Source of the DNA: Roseiarcus sp963772555
GTDB lineage: Bacteria > Pseudomonadota > Alphaproteobacteria > Rhizobiales > Beijerinckiaceae
Assembly (NCBI GenBank): GCA_963772555.1
Contig: CAVYXQ010000015.1
Span: forward strand, 124,001 to 188,000
Length of the DNA stretch: 64,000 nucleotides
Reading direction: 5' to 3'
The notes beneath the pieces were generated by a model. The model did no database searches, was not told the origin of the DNA, and saw only the letters and a program-made list of their open reading frames with translations. Positions within the stretch are counted from its first letter, which is position 1; each line of letters opens with the position of its first letter. The position numbers were made by a program, and so were the translations under genes. This document shows positions 27,208-36,248 of the stretch, piece by piece.

Positions 27208-27864
27208 ATGCGGGATTTGGCTGACGACATCGTGACGGCGCGGGTGTTCGATTCGGGCTTCCAGGCCGAGTTCGCCGAACTCGTCGCCTGGCGGCGGGAC
27301 GTCCGCCGCTTTCGATCCGGAGCCGTGCCGGAGGCGACGCTCGATCAGCTTTTCAGCCTCGCCGCCCTTGCGCCGTCGGTCGGCAACTGCCAGCCCACGC
27401 GCTTTGTCCAGATCGACGACGAGGCCCGCCGCGCGGCGGTGCGCGCCAATTTCGAGGCGGCCAACAGGGAGGCTCTCAGCGCCTACAGGGGCGAGCGGGC
27501 GCAACTCTACGCGTCGCTGAAACTCGCAGGACTGCGCGAGGCGCCGGTCCAACTGGCGGTGTTCTGCGACGAAATGACGGAGCAGGGCCACGGCCTTGGC
27601 GCGCGCACCATGCCCGAGACCAGGCGCTATTCCGCCGTCTGCGCTCTGCACACGTTCTGGCTCGCTGCGCGGGCGCATGGGCTCGGCGTCGGCTGGGTGT
27701 CGATCCTCGATCCGGGCGGGCTGGCCGAATCGCTCGACGTTCCGCCGGCTTGGGCGTTCATCGCCTATCTTTGTGTCGGCTGGCCGCAGGAAGAGCGCCT
27801 GACGCCCGAACTCGAGCGGGCCGGCTGGCAGGCGCGGACCGCGCACCCGGTCTTGCGCCGGTAG
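27208..27864 (+). CDS. bluB: 5,6-dimethylbenzimidazole synthase
   Basis: 218 residues of the nitroreductase-like BluB family. It cleaves reduced FMN with oxygen to make dimethylbenzimidazole, the lower ligand of vitamin B12. Family segments: RRDVRRFRSGAVPEATLDQL, APSVGNCQPTRFV (flavin phosphate contact), RYSAVCALHTFWLAARAHGL and GWVSILDP. The ATG at 27208 follows GGAGAGG. No other cobalamin gene and no cobalamin riboswitch is seen nearby. It converges with the cupin gene. Confidence 0.93.
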   Translation: MRDLADDIVTARVFDSGFQAEFAELVAWRRDVRRFRSGAVPEATLDQLFSLAALAPSVGNCQPTRFVQIDDEARRAAVRANFEAANREALSAYRGERAQLYASLKLAGLREAPVQLAVFCDEMTEQGHGLGARTMPETRRYSAVCALHTFWLAARAHGLGVGWVSILDPGGLAESLDVPPAWAFIAYLCVGWPQEERLTPELERAGWQARTAHPVLRR

Positions 27865-27905
27865 ATCGTGGGGCCTGCGCCGAATTCCCGGCTTCCGGCA
27901 GAATG

Positions 27906-28385
27906 TCAGGCTTGCCGGGGCGGATGAAGGTCGTCGACCCACTCGACCGGCTCCGGGTTCGGCTCCACGCTCGGCAAATCGAGATTGACGACGACCGGCT
28001 CCTGACCGCTGCGCACGACGACGCAGGACAACGGCAGGTCATCGCTCGCATTGATTTCCTGGTGGGGGACATATGGAGGCACGTAGATGAAATCCCCGGC
28101 ACCCGCCTCCGCCACGAATTCGAGCCGCTCGCCCCACCTCATCCGGGCGCGTCCGCTCACCACGTAAATGACGCTCTCCACCGGCCCGTGATGGTGCGCC
28201 CCGGTTTTCGCCATGGGATGGATCTCCACTGTTCCGGCCCACAGCTTATCCGCGCCGGCGCGGGCGTAAGTAATCGCTGCGGCCCGATTTATGCCGGGCG
28301 TCTGTGGCGTGTTGACGTCGAGTTCGCCGGCATGGACGACCCGTACGCCGTCAAGGCGCCACTGGGGATTGGTTGCATCTTGCAT
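27906..28385 (-). CDS. Cupin-domain protein
   Basis: 159 residues, one cupin barrel. Motif 1 is GAHHHGPVESVIYVVSGRA (metal-binding His residues and Glu) and motif 2 is GDFIYVPPYVPHQEINA. Conserved metal ligands are all present, so it may be a metal-dependent enzyme or a small-molecule sensor. The substrate is unknown. A strong GGAGGG ribosome binding site precedes the ATG at 28385. Confidence 0.85.
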   Translation of the reverse strand: MQDATNPQWRLDGVRVVHAGELDVNTPQTPGINRAAAITYARAGADKLWAGTVEIHPMAKTGAHHHGPVESVIYVVSGRARMRWGERLEFVAEAGAGDFIYVPPYVPHQEINASDDLPLSCVVVRSGQEPVVVNLDLPSVEPNPEPVEWVDDLHPPRQA

Positions 28386-28561
28386 CGTGGCCCTCCTGAA
28401 CGGATGCTCGAGCGCAGGATCGTTCTGCGCGGTCGGCGCGTCGTCGGTTCGGCCCTTACTTTACCGACAAAGACGTCGATCGAACAGCAATCCCGGCTTG
28501 GATGCGGGTCGTGAGCCGGCCGCGGCTGGCGTTGCCGCGCGCCGGCGCGTATTTTACCGAA

Positions 28562-29377
28562 ATGACCGAGGCTCTTCCCGTCACGACGCCGAAGCGCCTG
28601 ACCGCTCGCGCGCTCATCGTCGGCGAGCGGATCGACACGGCCGGGCTCGAGCGGCCGGATACGATCTCGCTCCTGCCGCTCGCCTTCCGCGTCGGGGAAG
28701 AGGGCATGGTGGCGCTCTTCCGCTTCGGCGTCGCGGTCATGGTTGGCCTGACCCCGCTCGAGGAAGAGGACACGCTGCGCAAGCTGCAATGGCGCGTCAG
28801 CGGCGAGCGGGCGCGTGGCGACGACGAGACGGCGGTTCTGGAAATTTCGCCCGAGGGCGACGAGCAGAAGGCGGCGGGCGGCCCGATCCAGATCAAGAGC
28901 CTTTCGCCGCAGCGCTTTCTTGTGGTCGCCGACGCGCTGTCGAAGACCGTGGCGCTCGCCCGGGACGAGCGCGAGGTCAACCTGGTCTTCGACGTCATCG
29001 AGCCCTTCGCGGAGCGGCTCGCGGCGAGCGGCAGGCCCCCTTTCCGCCGCCGGGCGATGTTGCGGCTGATCGGCCAGGCGCTGCTCGTCCAGCATCGGGT
29101 CTCGGGACGCGTCGCGGTCGAGGAAAAGCCCGACGTCCTCTGGGACCGGCCCGACCTCGAGCGCCTCTACACGCGCCTCGAGGACGAATACGAGCTCAAG
29201 GAGCGCGCCGACGTCTTGAAGCGCAAGCTCGAGGTCATTGTCGAGACCGCGCACGCGCTGACCGACATCATCGACGCCGACCGCGCGACGCGGCTCGAGG
29301 CGGCGATCGTCGTGCTGATCGTGCTCGAGCTGATCGCCGCAATCGTGCAGATCGCGCTCGCGCTGCACGGGCGGTAG
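28562..29377 (+). CDS. RMD1/DUF155-family membrane-anchored protein
   Basis: 271 residues from ATG 28562; an earlier in-frame ATG (28502) adds 20 residues without similarity. The central part (LPLAFRVGEEGMVALFRFGVAV; NLVFDVIEPFAERLA) and RRRAMLRLIGQALLVQHRV match the RMD1 family, named after a yeast sporulation gene. A C-terminal helix (EAAIVVLIVLELIAAIVQIA) anchors it in the membrane, preceded by a charged coiled-coil. Bacterial members have no defined biochemical role. Confidence 0.82.
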   Translation: MTEALPVTTPKRLTARALIVGERIDTAGLERPDTISLLPLAFRVGEEGMVALFRFGVAVMVGLTPLEEEDTLRKLQWRVSGERARGDDETAVLEISPEGDEQKAAGGPIQIKSLSPQRFLVVADALSKTVALARDEREVNLVFDVIEPFAERLAASGRPPFRRRAMLRLIGQALLVQHRVSGRVAVEEKPDVLWDRPDLERLYTRLEDEYELKERADVLKRKLEVIVETAHALTDIIDADRATRLEAAIVVLIVLELIAAIVQIALALHGR

Positions 29378-29475
29378 GCGCGCGCCGCCATTGCCGGAAG
29401 ACATGTGGATGGCGAGCGCGTCCGGATTGACGATCGGGCCGCGGAGTGGCGTCGTGTTCCGAAAGGAGCGGCGGC

Positions 29476-29913
29476 ATGCGAATCGAGGACCAGCTTCGCG
29501 AAAGGCTGACGAAGGTCGAGGCGCTTTTCTTCGGCGCGACGACCGCGGGCGAACGCGCGGCCGCAAGCGCCGCCGCTGAACGGCTGAAGGCGAAACTCGA
29601 CGAAGTGGGCCGCGTCGATCCGCCCGTCGAACTGAAATTCACCGTGCCGGACACGTGGTCGGCGCGGTTGTTCATCGCGCTCTGCCGGCGCTACGGATTC
29701 GATCCCTTCCGCTATTCGCGTCAGCGCCAGACGACGATCATGGTCCGGGCGCCGCGCCGGCTCTTTGAAGGCCTCGTCTGGCGCGAGTTCATCGAGCTGC
29801 ACGCGGATCTCGCCGCCTATCTCGATGAGACGACGAAACGGTTGATCCGTGAAACGATCCACGCAGACTCGGCTGACGCCAAAACCGCGCCCGAGCCGCT
29901 GTCGCTGGGCTGA
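29476..29913 (+). CDS. DUF2786-like hypothetical protein
   Basis: 145 residues. The N-terminal helix RIEDQLRERLTKVEALFFGA and TTAGERAAASAAAERLKAKL resemble the DUF2786 helical region that precedes metalloprotease-like domains, here followed by a globular part (TWSARLFIALCRRYGFDPF). The ATG at 29476 is preceded by GGAGCGGC. No function is known. It is 98 bases downstream of the RMD1-family gene and may be co-transcribed. Confidence 0.7.
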   Translation: MRIEDQLRERLTKVEALFFGATTAGERAAASAAAERLKAKLDEVGRVDPPVELKFTVPDTWSARLFIALCRRYGFDPFRYSRQRQTTIMVRAPRRLFEGLVWREFIELHADLAAYLDETTKRLIRETIHADSADAKTAPEPLSLG

Positions 29914-29965
29914 GCAGGCGAGGCGAGCCGCCTCGCCGAGGTCCGGGCTCCGCCAGCGGCGGACT

Positions 29966-30385
29966 TCATTCCGTCCACGGATTGAGCGTCATCAGTCCAA
30001 CCGCGCGGAACGGCGCCTCGTCGCGGGTCGCCACGGCAAGCCTGTTTGCGGCGGCGACCGCCGCGATCTGGCCATCGGCCATCGCGAGCGAAAGGCCTTT
30101 TGCGCGGGCCGCGACCATGAGCGTGGCATAGGCGCGGGCGGCGGCGAGATCGAAGGACAGGATGCGGCCTTCGAACAGTCGCTCGATTTCGCGCTCGAAC
30201 GCCTCAGCGAGCTGGCTGCGCCGTTTGCCCGCGGGCAGCGGCGCGACGCCAAACAGGATCTCCGAGACGGTGATCGTCGAAATGAACAGCGTCTCGCCCT
30301 TTTGCCGGTCGAGCCAGGCGACGATGCGCGGGTCGCTCCGCGTCTTCATCGGTTCGGACACGACGTTCGTGTCGATGAGGATCAC
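29966..30385 (-). CDS. fitB: FitB-like toxin, PIN-domain RNase
   Basis: 139 residues. PIN acidic residues: Asp in LIDTNVVSE, Glu in ITVSEILFG, Asp in AMADGQIAAVA and ATRDEAPFR. It starts with GTG at 30385, overlapping the TGA of the antitoxin gene (GTGA). The family cuts RNA; in Neisseria the FitAB pair slows growth and intracellular trafficking. Confidence 0.9.
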   Translation of the reverse strand: MILIDTNVVSEPMKTRSDPRIVAWLDRQKGETLFISTITVSEILFGVAPLPAGKRRSQLAEAFEREIERLFEGRILSFDLAAARAYATLMVAARAKGLSLAMADGQIAAVAAANRLAVATRDEAPFRAVGLMTLNPWTE

Positions 30386-30621
30386 CTGAAGCGAACCGGT
30401 CGAGCTGGAGTTGGGTCGCGTTCAAGTTCGAGCTCGGCGCCCCCGAAGCGGCGTCCGAAGGCCGCGAGCGCCGAGCCGATTCCAACCTCTTCGGGAGGCT
30501 TGACCGCCGCCTCGAGGATCGCCCGCATCTCCGCCTCGGTCGAGCGCCCGTGGCTCCTGGCGCGCGCCTTCAAAGCGCGGTGCGTTTCGGGCGCAAGTTT
30601 GCGAATGGTTACGGCTGGCAT
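30382..30621 (-). CDS. fitA: FitA-like antitoxin, ribbon-helix-helix
   Basis: 79 residues. A ribbon-helix-helix N-terminus (VTIRKLAPETHRALKARARS; RSTEAEMRAILEAAV) would bind operator DNA. The C-terminal tail (GIGSALAAFGRRFGGAEL) would wrap the toxin. It is the first gene of the fitA-fitB pair. Confidence 0.9.
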   Translation of the reverse strand: MPAVTIRKLAPETHRALKARARSHGRSTEAEMRAILEAAVKPPEEVGIGSALAAFGRRFGGAELELERDPTPARPVRFR

Positions 30622-30747
30622 CTAGCGAGGCTTGGCTGATATCACGATCAAAACATTGCTATCATAAGCCGGGCGCGCCCGGCAAGGAAAACCTGCCGGG
30701 CCCCGCCGGTTGTTGGCGCGGCCCGCGCGGGATTAGAACATGGCGCC

Positions 30748-31470
30748 ATGCCGAAGCACATCTTCGTCCTCACCGGGGCCGGCGTTTCGGCCGAGAGCGG
30801 GCTCGGCACGTTTCGCGACGGGAGCGGGCAGGGGATCTGGGCGCGCTTCGATCCGATGAAGCTCGCCACCCCTGAGGCGTTCGCCCGCGATCCGAAGACG
30901 GTGCTCGCGTTCTACGACTTGCGGCGGAGCAACCTCAGGAGCGCCGAGCCCAACCCGGCCCATTTCGCCCTGGCGCGGCTCGAACAGGCGCTGGCGTCGG
31001 AGGGCGGAAGGCTGACCCTCGTCACCCAGAACATCGACGATCTGCACGAACGCGCCGGCTCGCGGGCGGTCATCCACATGCATGGCGAGCTCTTGAAGGC
31101 GCGCTGCCAGCGCTGCGATGCGGTGCATCTCTGGCCGGACGATCTTCCGCCGTCCGCAGCCTGTCCCGACTGCGATCACAGAGGCGGCCTGCGCCCGCAT
31201 GTCGTCTGGTTCGGCGAGGCGCCGTTCCACATGGACGCGATCGATCGCGCACTCGGCCTGGCGGATCTCTTCGCCGCCATCGGCACATCGGGCGCGGTCT
31301 ATCCGGCGGCGGGCTTCGTCGCCGAGGCTCGCGCCCGGCGCATCAGGACCTGTGAAATCAACCTGGAGGCGGCCGACAACGCCGGCCTGTTTGACGATCA
31401 GCGCTACGGTCCGGCCGGCACAACTGTTCCCGCCTGGGTGGACGAGATCGTCGGCGAATCCCCCGTTTAA
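30748..31470 (+). CDS. cobB: NAD-dependent protein deacylase, Sir2 family
   Basis: 240 residues. The NAD site is LTGAGVSAESGLGTFRDG at the N-terminus, then TQNIDDLHERAGS, catalytic His in HMHGELL, two zinc Cys pairs (RCQRC; CPDC) and PHVVWFGEAPF. It removes acetyl or other acyl groups from lysines using NAD. Length and all motifs agree with the CobB/SIR2 class of bacteria. Confidence 0.95.
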   Translation: MPKHIFVLTGAGVSAESGLGTFRDGSGQGIWARFDPMKLATPEAFARDPKTVLAFYDLRRSNLRSAEPNPAHFALARLEQALASEGGRLTLVTQNIDDLHERAGSRAVIHMHGELLKARCQRCDAVHLWPDDLPPSAACPDCDHRGGLRPHVVWFGEAPFHMDAIDRALGLADLFAAIGTSGAVYPAAGFVAEARARRIRTCEINLEAADNAGLFDDQRYGPAGTTVPAWVDEIVGESPV

Positions 31471-31536
31471 CGCGGCAAGTTCGACCGCCGTCGTCTTCGA
31501 CGTCGGCTCGCCGAAAGCGAAACGCAACGCTCAGCG

Positions 31537-31935
31537 TCAGGGATTATGACGATGAGGATTTGTATTCGTATTGGCGTTGAGATTCCGTTTGCCCTGGAAG
31601 GCGAAATTCTGGTGCACGATATGCATATGCGGCGACCCGCCGGTCGTCGTCCCCGCCAGGTTCGCGGTGGCGCCCAGCTTGGAGGAACTGCTGCTCCCGG
31701 TGGCGCAGGACGAACTGCTCGAACTCGTGGAGCCGTGCGGCGCCGTCGCGCCTGCGTGGACCCCCGTGCTGGTCGACGGCGGATGGATCCCCGTGCTTGC
31801 TGACGAGCCCCCACACGCGGCGAGCGCTGCCTGCGGCGCGCAAAGCAAAGCGATCAGCGCGGCGCCGCCAAGGAGGGGCGCGCCTGCGTGCTTGATTCCG
31901 ATCGATGAGCTCGTGCTGACAGTCATGACATGCAT
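31537..31935 (-). CDS. Secreted Ser/Thr/His-rich protein
   Basis: 132 residues. An N-terminal stretch with a hydrophobic core (LLGGAALIALLCAPQAALAA) ends in a likely signal-peptidase site. The mature part is low-complexity, rich in Ser, Thr, Gly, with HPPSTSTG and a C-terminal HMHIVHQNFAF and NTNPHRHNP, two clusters of histidines that could bind metals. Five cysteine-containing positions include CGGSSAS and SSCATGSS. No known family; the ATG at 31923 is an alternative start. Confidence 0.6.
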   Translation of the reverse strand: MHVMTVSTSSSIGIKHAGAPLLGGAALIALLCAPQAALAACGGSSASTGIHPPSTSTGVHAGATAPHGSTSSSSSSCATGSSSSSKLGATANLAGTTTGGSPHMHIVHQNFAFQGKRNLNANTNTNPHRHNP

Positions 31936-32007
31936 CCAGACTTGCGAACGCCAACAGCAACTTGCGTTTAGCTCAAAGAGACCGCGAAGTCACGCCGGCC
32001 GATGGAG

Positions 32008-33147
32008 TCAAACGGCGCGTGATGGACGGATTCGCGCGACAGCGTCGGCGATGCGTCTGGCTTCGAGTCCGATCTGACGCAATTGGCCGGTCGGAGCCGG
32101 GATTGCGCCGCAGAAGAAGAGGCCTGGCTCCGCGGTCGGGCCGCCGCTGATGAGGGGCCTGCCGTTTTGATCGAGCGCCCTGTTCCCGTCCGGCAACAGC
32201 GACCGAAGGTCCGGCCGGAAGCCGGTGGCGAGAATGACCGCGTCGAACGCCTGGGGCGGCGAATTGGCGAAGACGACCATTCGCGGCCCGAAACCGGCAA
32301 TATCGCCGCGAACTTTGATCCGCCCGGCGCGGATTGCCGCGACCGTGCCGACGTCGAGAAGCGGCACGCGGCCATCCTCTTCAACCATCTGTCGTGGCCC
32401 CTTGGCGGCTTGGGTCAGGCCGAGCTTTTCGAGCGAGCCGACGGCGAGTTGTATCGCCGGCGCGTTGAGGAGGTCGGCGAGCCGCGCGGGCAGCCGTTGC
32501 TCGGCAATGGCCCAGGTCATGATTGGCAGGCCGAGCAGATCGCGCGGCAATATGCACACCGGACCGCGCACCGAGAGTATCGCGTCTACCCCAGCCTCTG
32601 CGAGGTCGAGAGCGATCTCGCCGCCGGAATTTCCGAAGCCGACGACGAGCACGCGCTTGTCCACAAAAGGCGCCGGATTGCGGTAATGGCTCGAATGGAC
32701 GATCGGGCCGTCAAATGCCTCCATGCCGGGCCATCGCGGCGAATAGGGAAAGTCCGCCCATCCGGTCGCCACGATGACCACGGGCGCGGTCAGCGACCTC
32801 ATGCCTGTCTCGATGCGCCAGCCCTCGCTCCCGCGGCGAACGTTCAGGGCCGGCGCGTTGAATATCGGCTTCAAGTCGAACTTTGTCGTATAGGTTTCGA
32901 GGTAGCCCACCACAGAAGCGCGCGAGGGATAGCGACCGTAAGCCTGCGGCATTGGCAGACCCGGTAGGCCGGAGTGGCCGCGATCGGTGTGGAGCTGCAG
33001 CCGGTCGTAATGGCGACGCCACGCCGCGCCGACGGCGTCCGACTTTTCCAGGATCAGCAGCTTGAGGCCGCGCTGGCGCAAGCATGCCGCGGTCGCAAGC
33101 CCGGCTGGGCCCGCGCCGATGATGACGGCGTCGAATGCCTTCGCCAC
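32008..33147 (-). CDS. Flavin-containing monooxygenase-like NAD(P)-binding flavoprotein
   Basis: 379 residues. The FAD dinucleotide motif is VIIGAGPAGLATAACLRQRG at the N-terminus and a second Rossmann motif VLVVGFGNSGGEIALDLAEA at about 165 binds NAD(P)H. An FMO-like VIVATGWADFPY and the final ATGFRPDLRSLLPDG agree with the class that includes flavin monooxygenases and TrxB-like enzymes. Start is GTG at 33147. The substrate is unknown. It lies 125 bases downstream of the ABC transporter genes in the same direction. Confidence 0.85.
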   Translation of the reverse strand: MAKAFDAVIIGAGPAGLATAACLRQRGLKLLILEKSDAVGAAWRRHYDRLQLHTDRGHSGLPGLPMPQAYGRYPSRASVVGYLETYTTKFDLKPIFNAPALNVRRGSEGWRIETGMRSLTAPVVIVATGWADFPYSPRWPGMEAFDGPIVHSSHYRNPAPFVDKRVLVVGFGNSGGEIALDLAEAGVDAILSVRGPVCILPRDLLGLPIMTWAIAEQRLPARLADLLNAPAIQLAVGSLEKLGLTQAAKGPRQMVEEDGRVPLLDVGTVAAIRAGRIKVRGDIAGFGPRMVVFANSPPQAFDAVILATGFRPDLRSLLPDGNRALDQNGRPLISGGPTAEPGLFFCGAIPAPTGQLRQIGLEARRIADAVARIRPSRAV

Positions 33148-33272
33148 CCCCGCCCTCTGTTACGTTTTGGGACGCCGTGAAACTTGCGTGCGGGCAGCGC
33201 AGCCAGACGGCACTGCGACTACGTCGCTCGCGGGTTCGCTAAAGGTCGATGCGACCCCCGGGGGCGCGCACT

Positions 33273-34034
33273 TCAGGAAAATGCGTCCTCCCGCGCGCCG
33301 ACCATGTACTGCACCAGCTCTTCGGCGTTGGTGCCGGCCGTTTCCCTCTCGGCGACCTTGCGGCCCCGGTGCATGACGATGACGCGGTCGGTGACGGCGA
33401 AGACGTCGGGCAGGATATGGGTGATCAGGATGACCGGAACGCCGCGCTGCTTCAGCGTGCGGATGAGTTCGAGGACCTTGTGCTGCTCGGGCACGCCGAG
33501 ATTGTTGGTCGGCTCGTCCATGATCATGAGCTTGGCGTCCCAATAGACGGCGCGGGCGATCGCGACCGCCTGGCGCTGCCCGCCGGACAGGTTCTCGATC
33601 GGATCGGTCAGGGTGGGAAAGCGGATCTGCAGCGAATCCAGGGTCTGGCGCGATTCCTTGAGCATGAACCTGTCGTCGAGCGTCTGCACGAGACCGCCGA
33701 AAAGGCGGCGCTTGACCTCGCGCCCGAGGAAAATGTTGGCCCCGACATCGAGATTGTTGGCGAGGGCGAGGTCCTGGTAGATCGTCTCGATGCCGACGCG
33801 CCGCGCATCCATCGGGGTGGCGAACTGGACCGACCGGCCGTCGAACAGGATTTCCCCCTCGTCCGCCTGATAGACGCCGGAGACGCATTTGATGAGGGTC
33901 GATTTGCCTGCGCCGTTGTCGCCGAGGAGGCCGACGACCTCGCCTGGGGCGACATCGAGGCTCACGCTGTCGACGGCGACGAGGCCGCCGAAAATCTTGC
34001 TCACGTCGCGGATGGAAAGGATTGCCTCGCTCAT
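33273..34034 (-). CDS. Sugar-type ABC importer, ATP-binding protein
   Basis: 253 residues, one ABC domain: Walker A LLGDNGAGKSTLIKCVSG, Q loop IYQDLALANN, signature ENLSGGQRQAVAIARAV, Walker B LMIMDEPTNNLG and the switch His in ILITHILPDVF. Unlike RbsA it has only one nucleotide-binding half, as in the FrcA group. Start at ATG 34034 overlaps the permease TGA (ATGA). Confidence 0.93.
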   Translation of the reverse strand: MSEAILSIRDVSKIFGGLVAVDSVSLDVAPGEVVGLLGDNGAGKSTLIKCVSGVYQADEGEILFDGRSVQFATPMDARRVGIETIYQDLALANNLDVGANIFLGREVKRRLFGGLVQTLDDRFMLKESRQTLDSLQIRFPTLTDPIENLSGGQRQAVAIARAVYWDAKLMIMDEPTNNLGVPEQHKVLELIRTLKQRGVPVILITHILPDVFAVTDRVIVMHRGRKVAERETAGTNAEELVQYMVGAREDAFS

Positions 34035-35188
34035 CGGCGGGCGCCTGCTTTGGCGCGGCCCATCAGGAGGTCGCGCGACTGGTCGATCAGCACCGCGACG
34101 ATCACGACCGCGCCCACGACGATGAACTGCCAGAAGGCGTCGACGTCCAGCATGACGAGGCCGGTGGTCAGGACGGCGATGATGAGGGCGCCGATCACCG
34201 TTCCGATGACCGTGCCGGCGCCGCCGAACATGCTGACGCCGCCGATGATGACGGCGGCGATCGAGGAGAGCAGCAGCGGATCGCCGATCACCGCCGAGCC
34301 GGCGGTGAAGCGCAGGGTCGAAAGAAAGCCGGCGACGCCGGAGGTCGCAGCGGACAGGATATAGAGCTCGATGATGTGGCGATCGACCGGAATGCCGCTG
34401 CGCACCGCGGCGTCCATGCTGCCGCCGATGGCGTAGGTGTGCCTGCCGAACTGGGTCTTGTGCAGAAGGAACATCGCCCAGGCGACGACGAAGGCGGTCG
34501 CGACGACCGGGTAGGGCAGGATGATGTCCATGCGGCGCAGGAGTTCGCCCCCGACCTCCGGCCGGTGCAGCAAATAGACGCCGCCGCCCAAGCCGGGGAT
34601 GAAGTAGAGCAGCGCGTCGTTGCCGTAGGCGCGGATGCCGGAGGGCAGGCCGATGACTGTGGTGTTCTCCGACATCAGATAGGCGACGCCGCGGGTGATG
34701 AACGAGGTGCCGAGCGTCACGATGAACGCTGGGACCTTGAGTTTCGCGATGATGACCCCATTGACGAAGCCGACGACCGCCGCTCCCCCGACGCCGGCGG
34801 CGAGTCCGGCGACCACCGAGGGAAAGAGCGGAACGCCGGCATCGAAGGACCCACGAATCGCCAGCGCCGAGAGCACCGAGGCGAGGCTCATCACCCACCC
34901 GACCGAGAGGTCGATGCCGGCCGCGATGATGACGAAGGTCTGGCCCAGGCCCAGCAGGAGCACGGGGATGATGGCGACCAGGATGTTCTGGGAATTGCGC
35001 ACGGTGAGGAAATCGACTGAGCCGCCCGTGGTCAACGGCACCGCGACGACGAAAAAGAGCACCAGGAGGCCGAGAAAGACCCAGGCCCAGATGCGGCTGA
35101 AAAACACGGCGAGGCGCTGCGCCGCCGTCAGAACGCCGGGGGCGGCGGGCGCGCTGCCGAGCGGCGCCCTCGAGGCGCGATCGATCAC
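34031..35188 (-). CDS. Sugar-type ABC importer, permease
   Basis: 385 residues, about ten membrane helices (FSRIWAWVFLGLLVLFFVV; ILVAIIPVLLLGLGQTFVII). It belongs to the RbsC/AraH branch of carbohydrate-uptake permeases. The EAA-like cytoplasmic loop includes GVAGFLSTLRFTAGSA. Start is GTG at 35188. It lies 76 bases after the binding-protein gene, from which it is separated by a hairpin. Confidence 0.92.
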   Translation of the reverse strand: MIDRASRAPLGSAPAAPGVLTAAQRLAVFFSRIWAWVFLGLLVLFFVVAVPLTTGGSVDFLTVRNSQNILVAIIPVLLLGLGQTFVIIAAGIDLSVGWVMSLASVLSALAIRGSFDAGVPLFPSVVAGLAAGVGGAAVVGFVNGVIIAKLKVPAFIVTLGTSFITRGVAYLMSENTTVIGLPSGIRAYGNDALLYFIPGLGGGVYLLHRPEVGGELLRRMDIILPYPVVATAFVVAWAMFLLHKTQFGRHTYAIGGSMDAAVRSGIPVDRHIIELYILSAATSGVAGFLSTLRFTAGSAVIGDPLLLSSIAAVIIGGVSMFGGAGTVIGTVIGALIIAVLTTGLVMLDVDAFWQFIVVGAVVIVAVLIDQSRDLLMGRAKAGARR

Positions 35189-35223
35189 CGGATTCCTCGG
35201 ATGTTAGAGTCGCCGAAGCAGAA

Positions 35224-35254
35224 GCCCCCGGGCGCCCGAAGGCGCCCTTGGGGC
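35224..35254 (-). promoter_or_regulatory. Stable hairpin between binding-protein and permease genes
   Basis: A near-continuous stem: outer GCCCC/GGGGC and inner GGGCGCC/GGCGCCC closed on a TTCG tetraloop (minus strand). It begins ten bases after the binding-protein stop. Such structures protect the upstream mRNA and partly stop transcription, giving more binding protein than permease. The bases after it (TTCTGCTTC) are only weakly T-rich. Confidence 0.6.
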
Positions 35255-35264
35255 ACAGTCGCGG

Positions 35265-36248
35265 CTACTTGCCGGGCACCTGATAGATGAAGCGGGCGAT
35301 CTCGGGATCCTTCACGTTCGCCTTGTCGATGATGGCGAAGCCGGTCTGGACGCGGCGCGGCAGGCTGGTGACGCCGGCGGCGTCCGCCTGCGCGAACATG
35401 ACCGAGAGGTAGCCCATGTCGAACGGCTTCTGCGCCAGCACGAGCGTCACCACCCCCTTGTCCATGAGCTCGATCGCCTGCTTGGTCGCGTCATAGGCGA
35501 CGACCTGGACGTGGCCGCCGAGGCCGGCGTTGACGACCGCCGTGCCCGCGCCCTGCGCGCTGAACACATTGGTGCCGAAAACGCCGGCGAGATCGGGATT
35601 GCGCGCCAGCACCGCGGCGGTCTGCTGCGCCGCCTTGTTCGGATCATCGAGATTATAGTCCGGCCCGAGAACTTTGATGCCGGGGAAGTCCTTGGCCATC
35701 TCCTCCTTGAAGCCCTTTTCGCGGCCCTCAACAGAGCTGACGTTTGGGTTGGTCGAGTTGATATAGACCGTTCCCTTGCCGCCGATCGCCTTGGCCAGCC
35801 CGCGCGCGGCGATCCGGCCGCCTTCGGTGTTGTCGGAGCCGATATAGCTGATCGGGAATTTCACCGGGCCGTTAACGTAATCGCCGTCGCCGAGGTAGGT
35901 GTCGACGGTGATGATCTTGATGCCGGCGTCGGCGGCCGCCTTCAGCGGGCCGACCATCTGGTCCTTATCGGTCGGGGCGGTGATGATGTAGTTGAGATCG
36001 CCGCGCGCCACCATCGAATCGAGGATCGGCGTCTGTACGGCCACGCCCCAGGTGGGGGGGACCTGCGTCACGACATCGATGCCGAGGTCCTTGGCCGCCT
36101 TCTCCACGCCGATCTGCATCACCTGATAGAAGGGATCGACGACGCCGGGCAAAAACCCGATCTTGATCTTGCCGGCGGCCTCGGCGCCCTGCGACGCGAG
36201 CGCCAGAACGAGCCCCGCCGCCATTGCCAATAGCGATTGCTTGCGCAT
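35265..36248 (-). CDS. Sugar-type ABC importer, periplasmic binding protein
   Basis: 327 residues from ATG 36248, chosen because it gives a standard signal peptide (RKQSLLAMAAGLVLALASQG, cleaved about residue 25) and has a GAGGAAT site. The mature part begins KIKIGFLPGVVDPFYQ, the ribose-binding (PBP1) pattern, and carries the hinge and ligand segments GDNTE-like YIGSDNTEGGRIAARGL and TNPNVSSVEGREKGF. The ligand is not predictable; it may be a sugar, polyol, autoinducer or purine. The frame is open upstream to 36488. First gene of the transporter operon. Confidence 0.92.
   Translation of the reverse strand: MRKQSLLAMAAGLVLALASQGAEAAGKIKIGFLPGVVDPFYQVMQIGVEKAAKDLGIDVVTQVPPTWGVAVQTPILDSMVARGDLNYIITAPTDKDQMVGPLKAAADAGIKIITVDTYLGDGDYVNGPVKFPISYIGSDNTEGGRIAARGLAKAIGGKGTVYINSTNPNVSSVEGREKGFKEEMAKDFPGIKVLGPDYNLDDPNKAAQQTAAVLARNPDLAGVFGTNVFSAQGAGTAVVNAGLGGHVQVVAYDATKQAIELMDKGVVTLVLAQKPFDMGYLSVMFAQADAAGVTSLPRRVQTGFAIIDKANVKDPEIARFIYQVPGK

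Noticed and set aside
28289..29566. Long minus-strand frame opposite the RMD1-family gene
   Set aside because: Antisense shadow without motifs.
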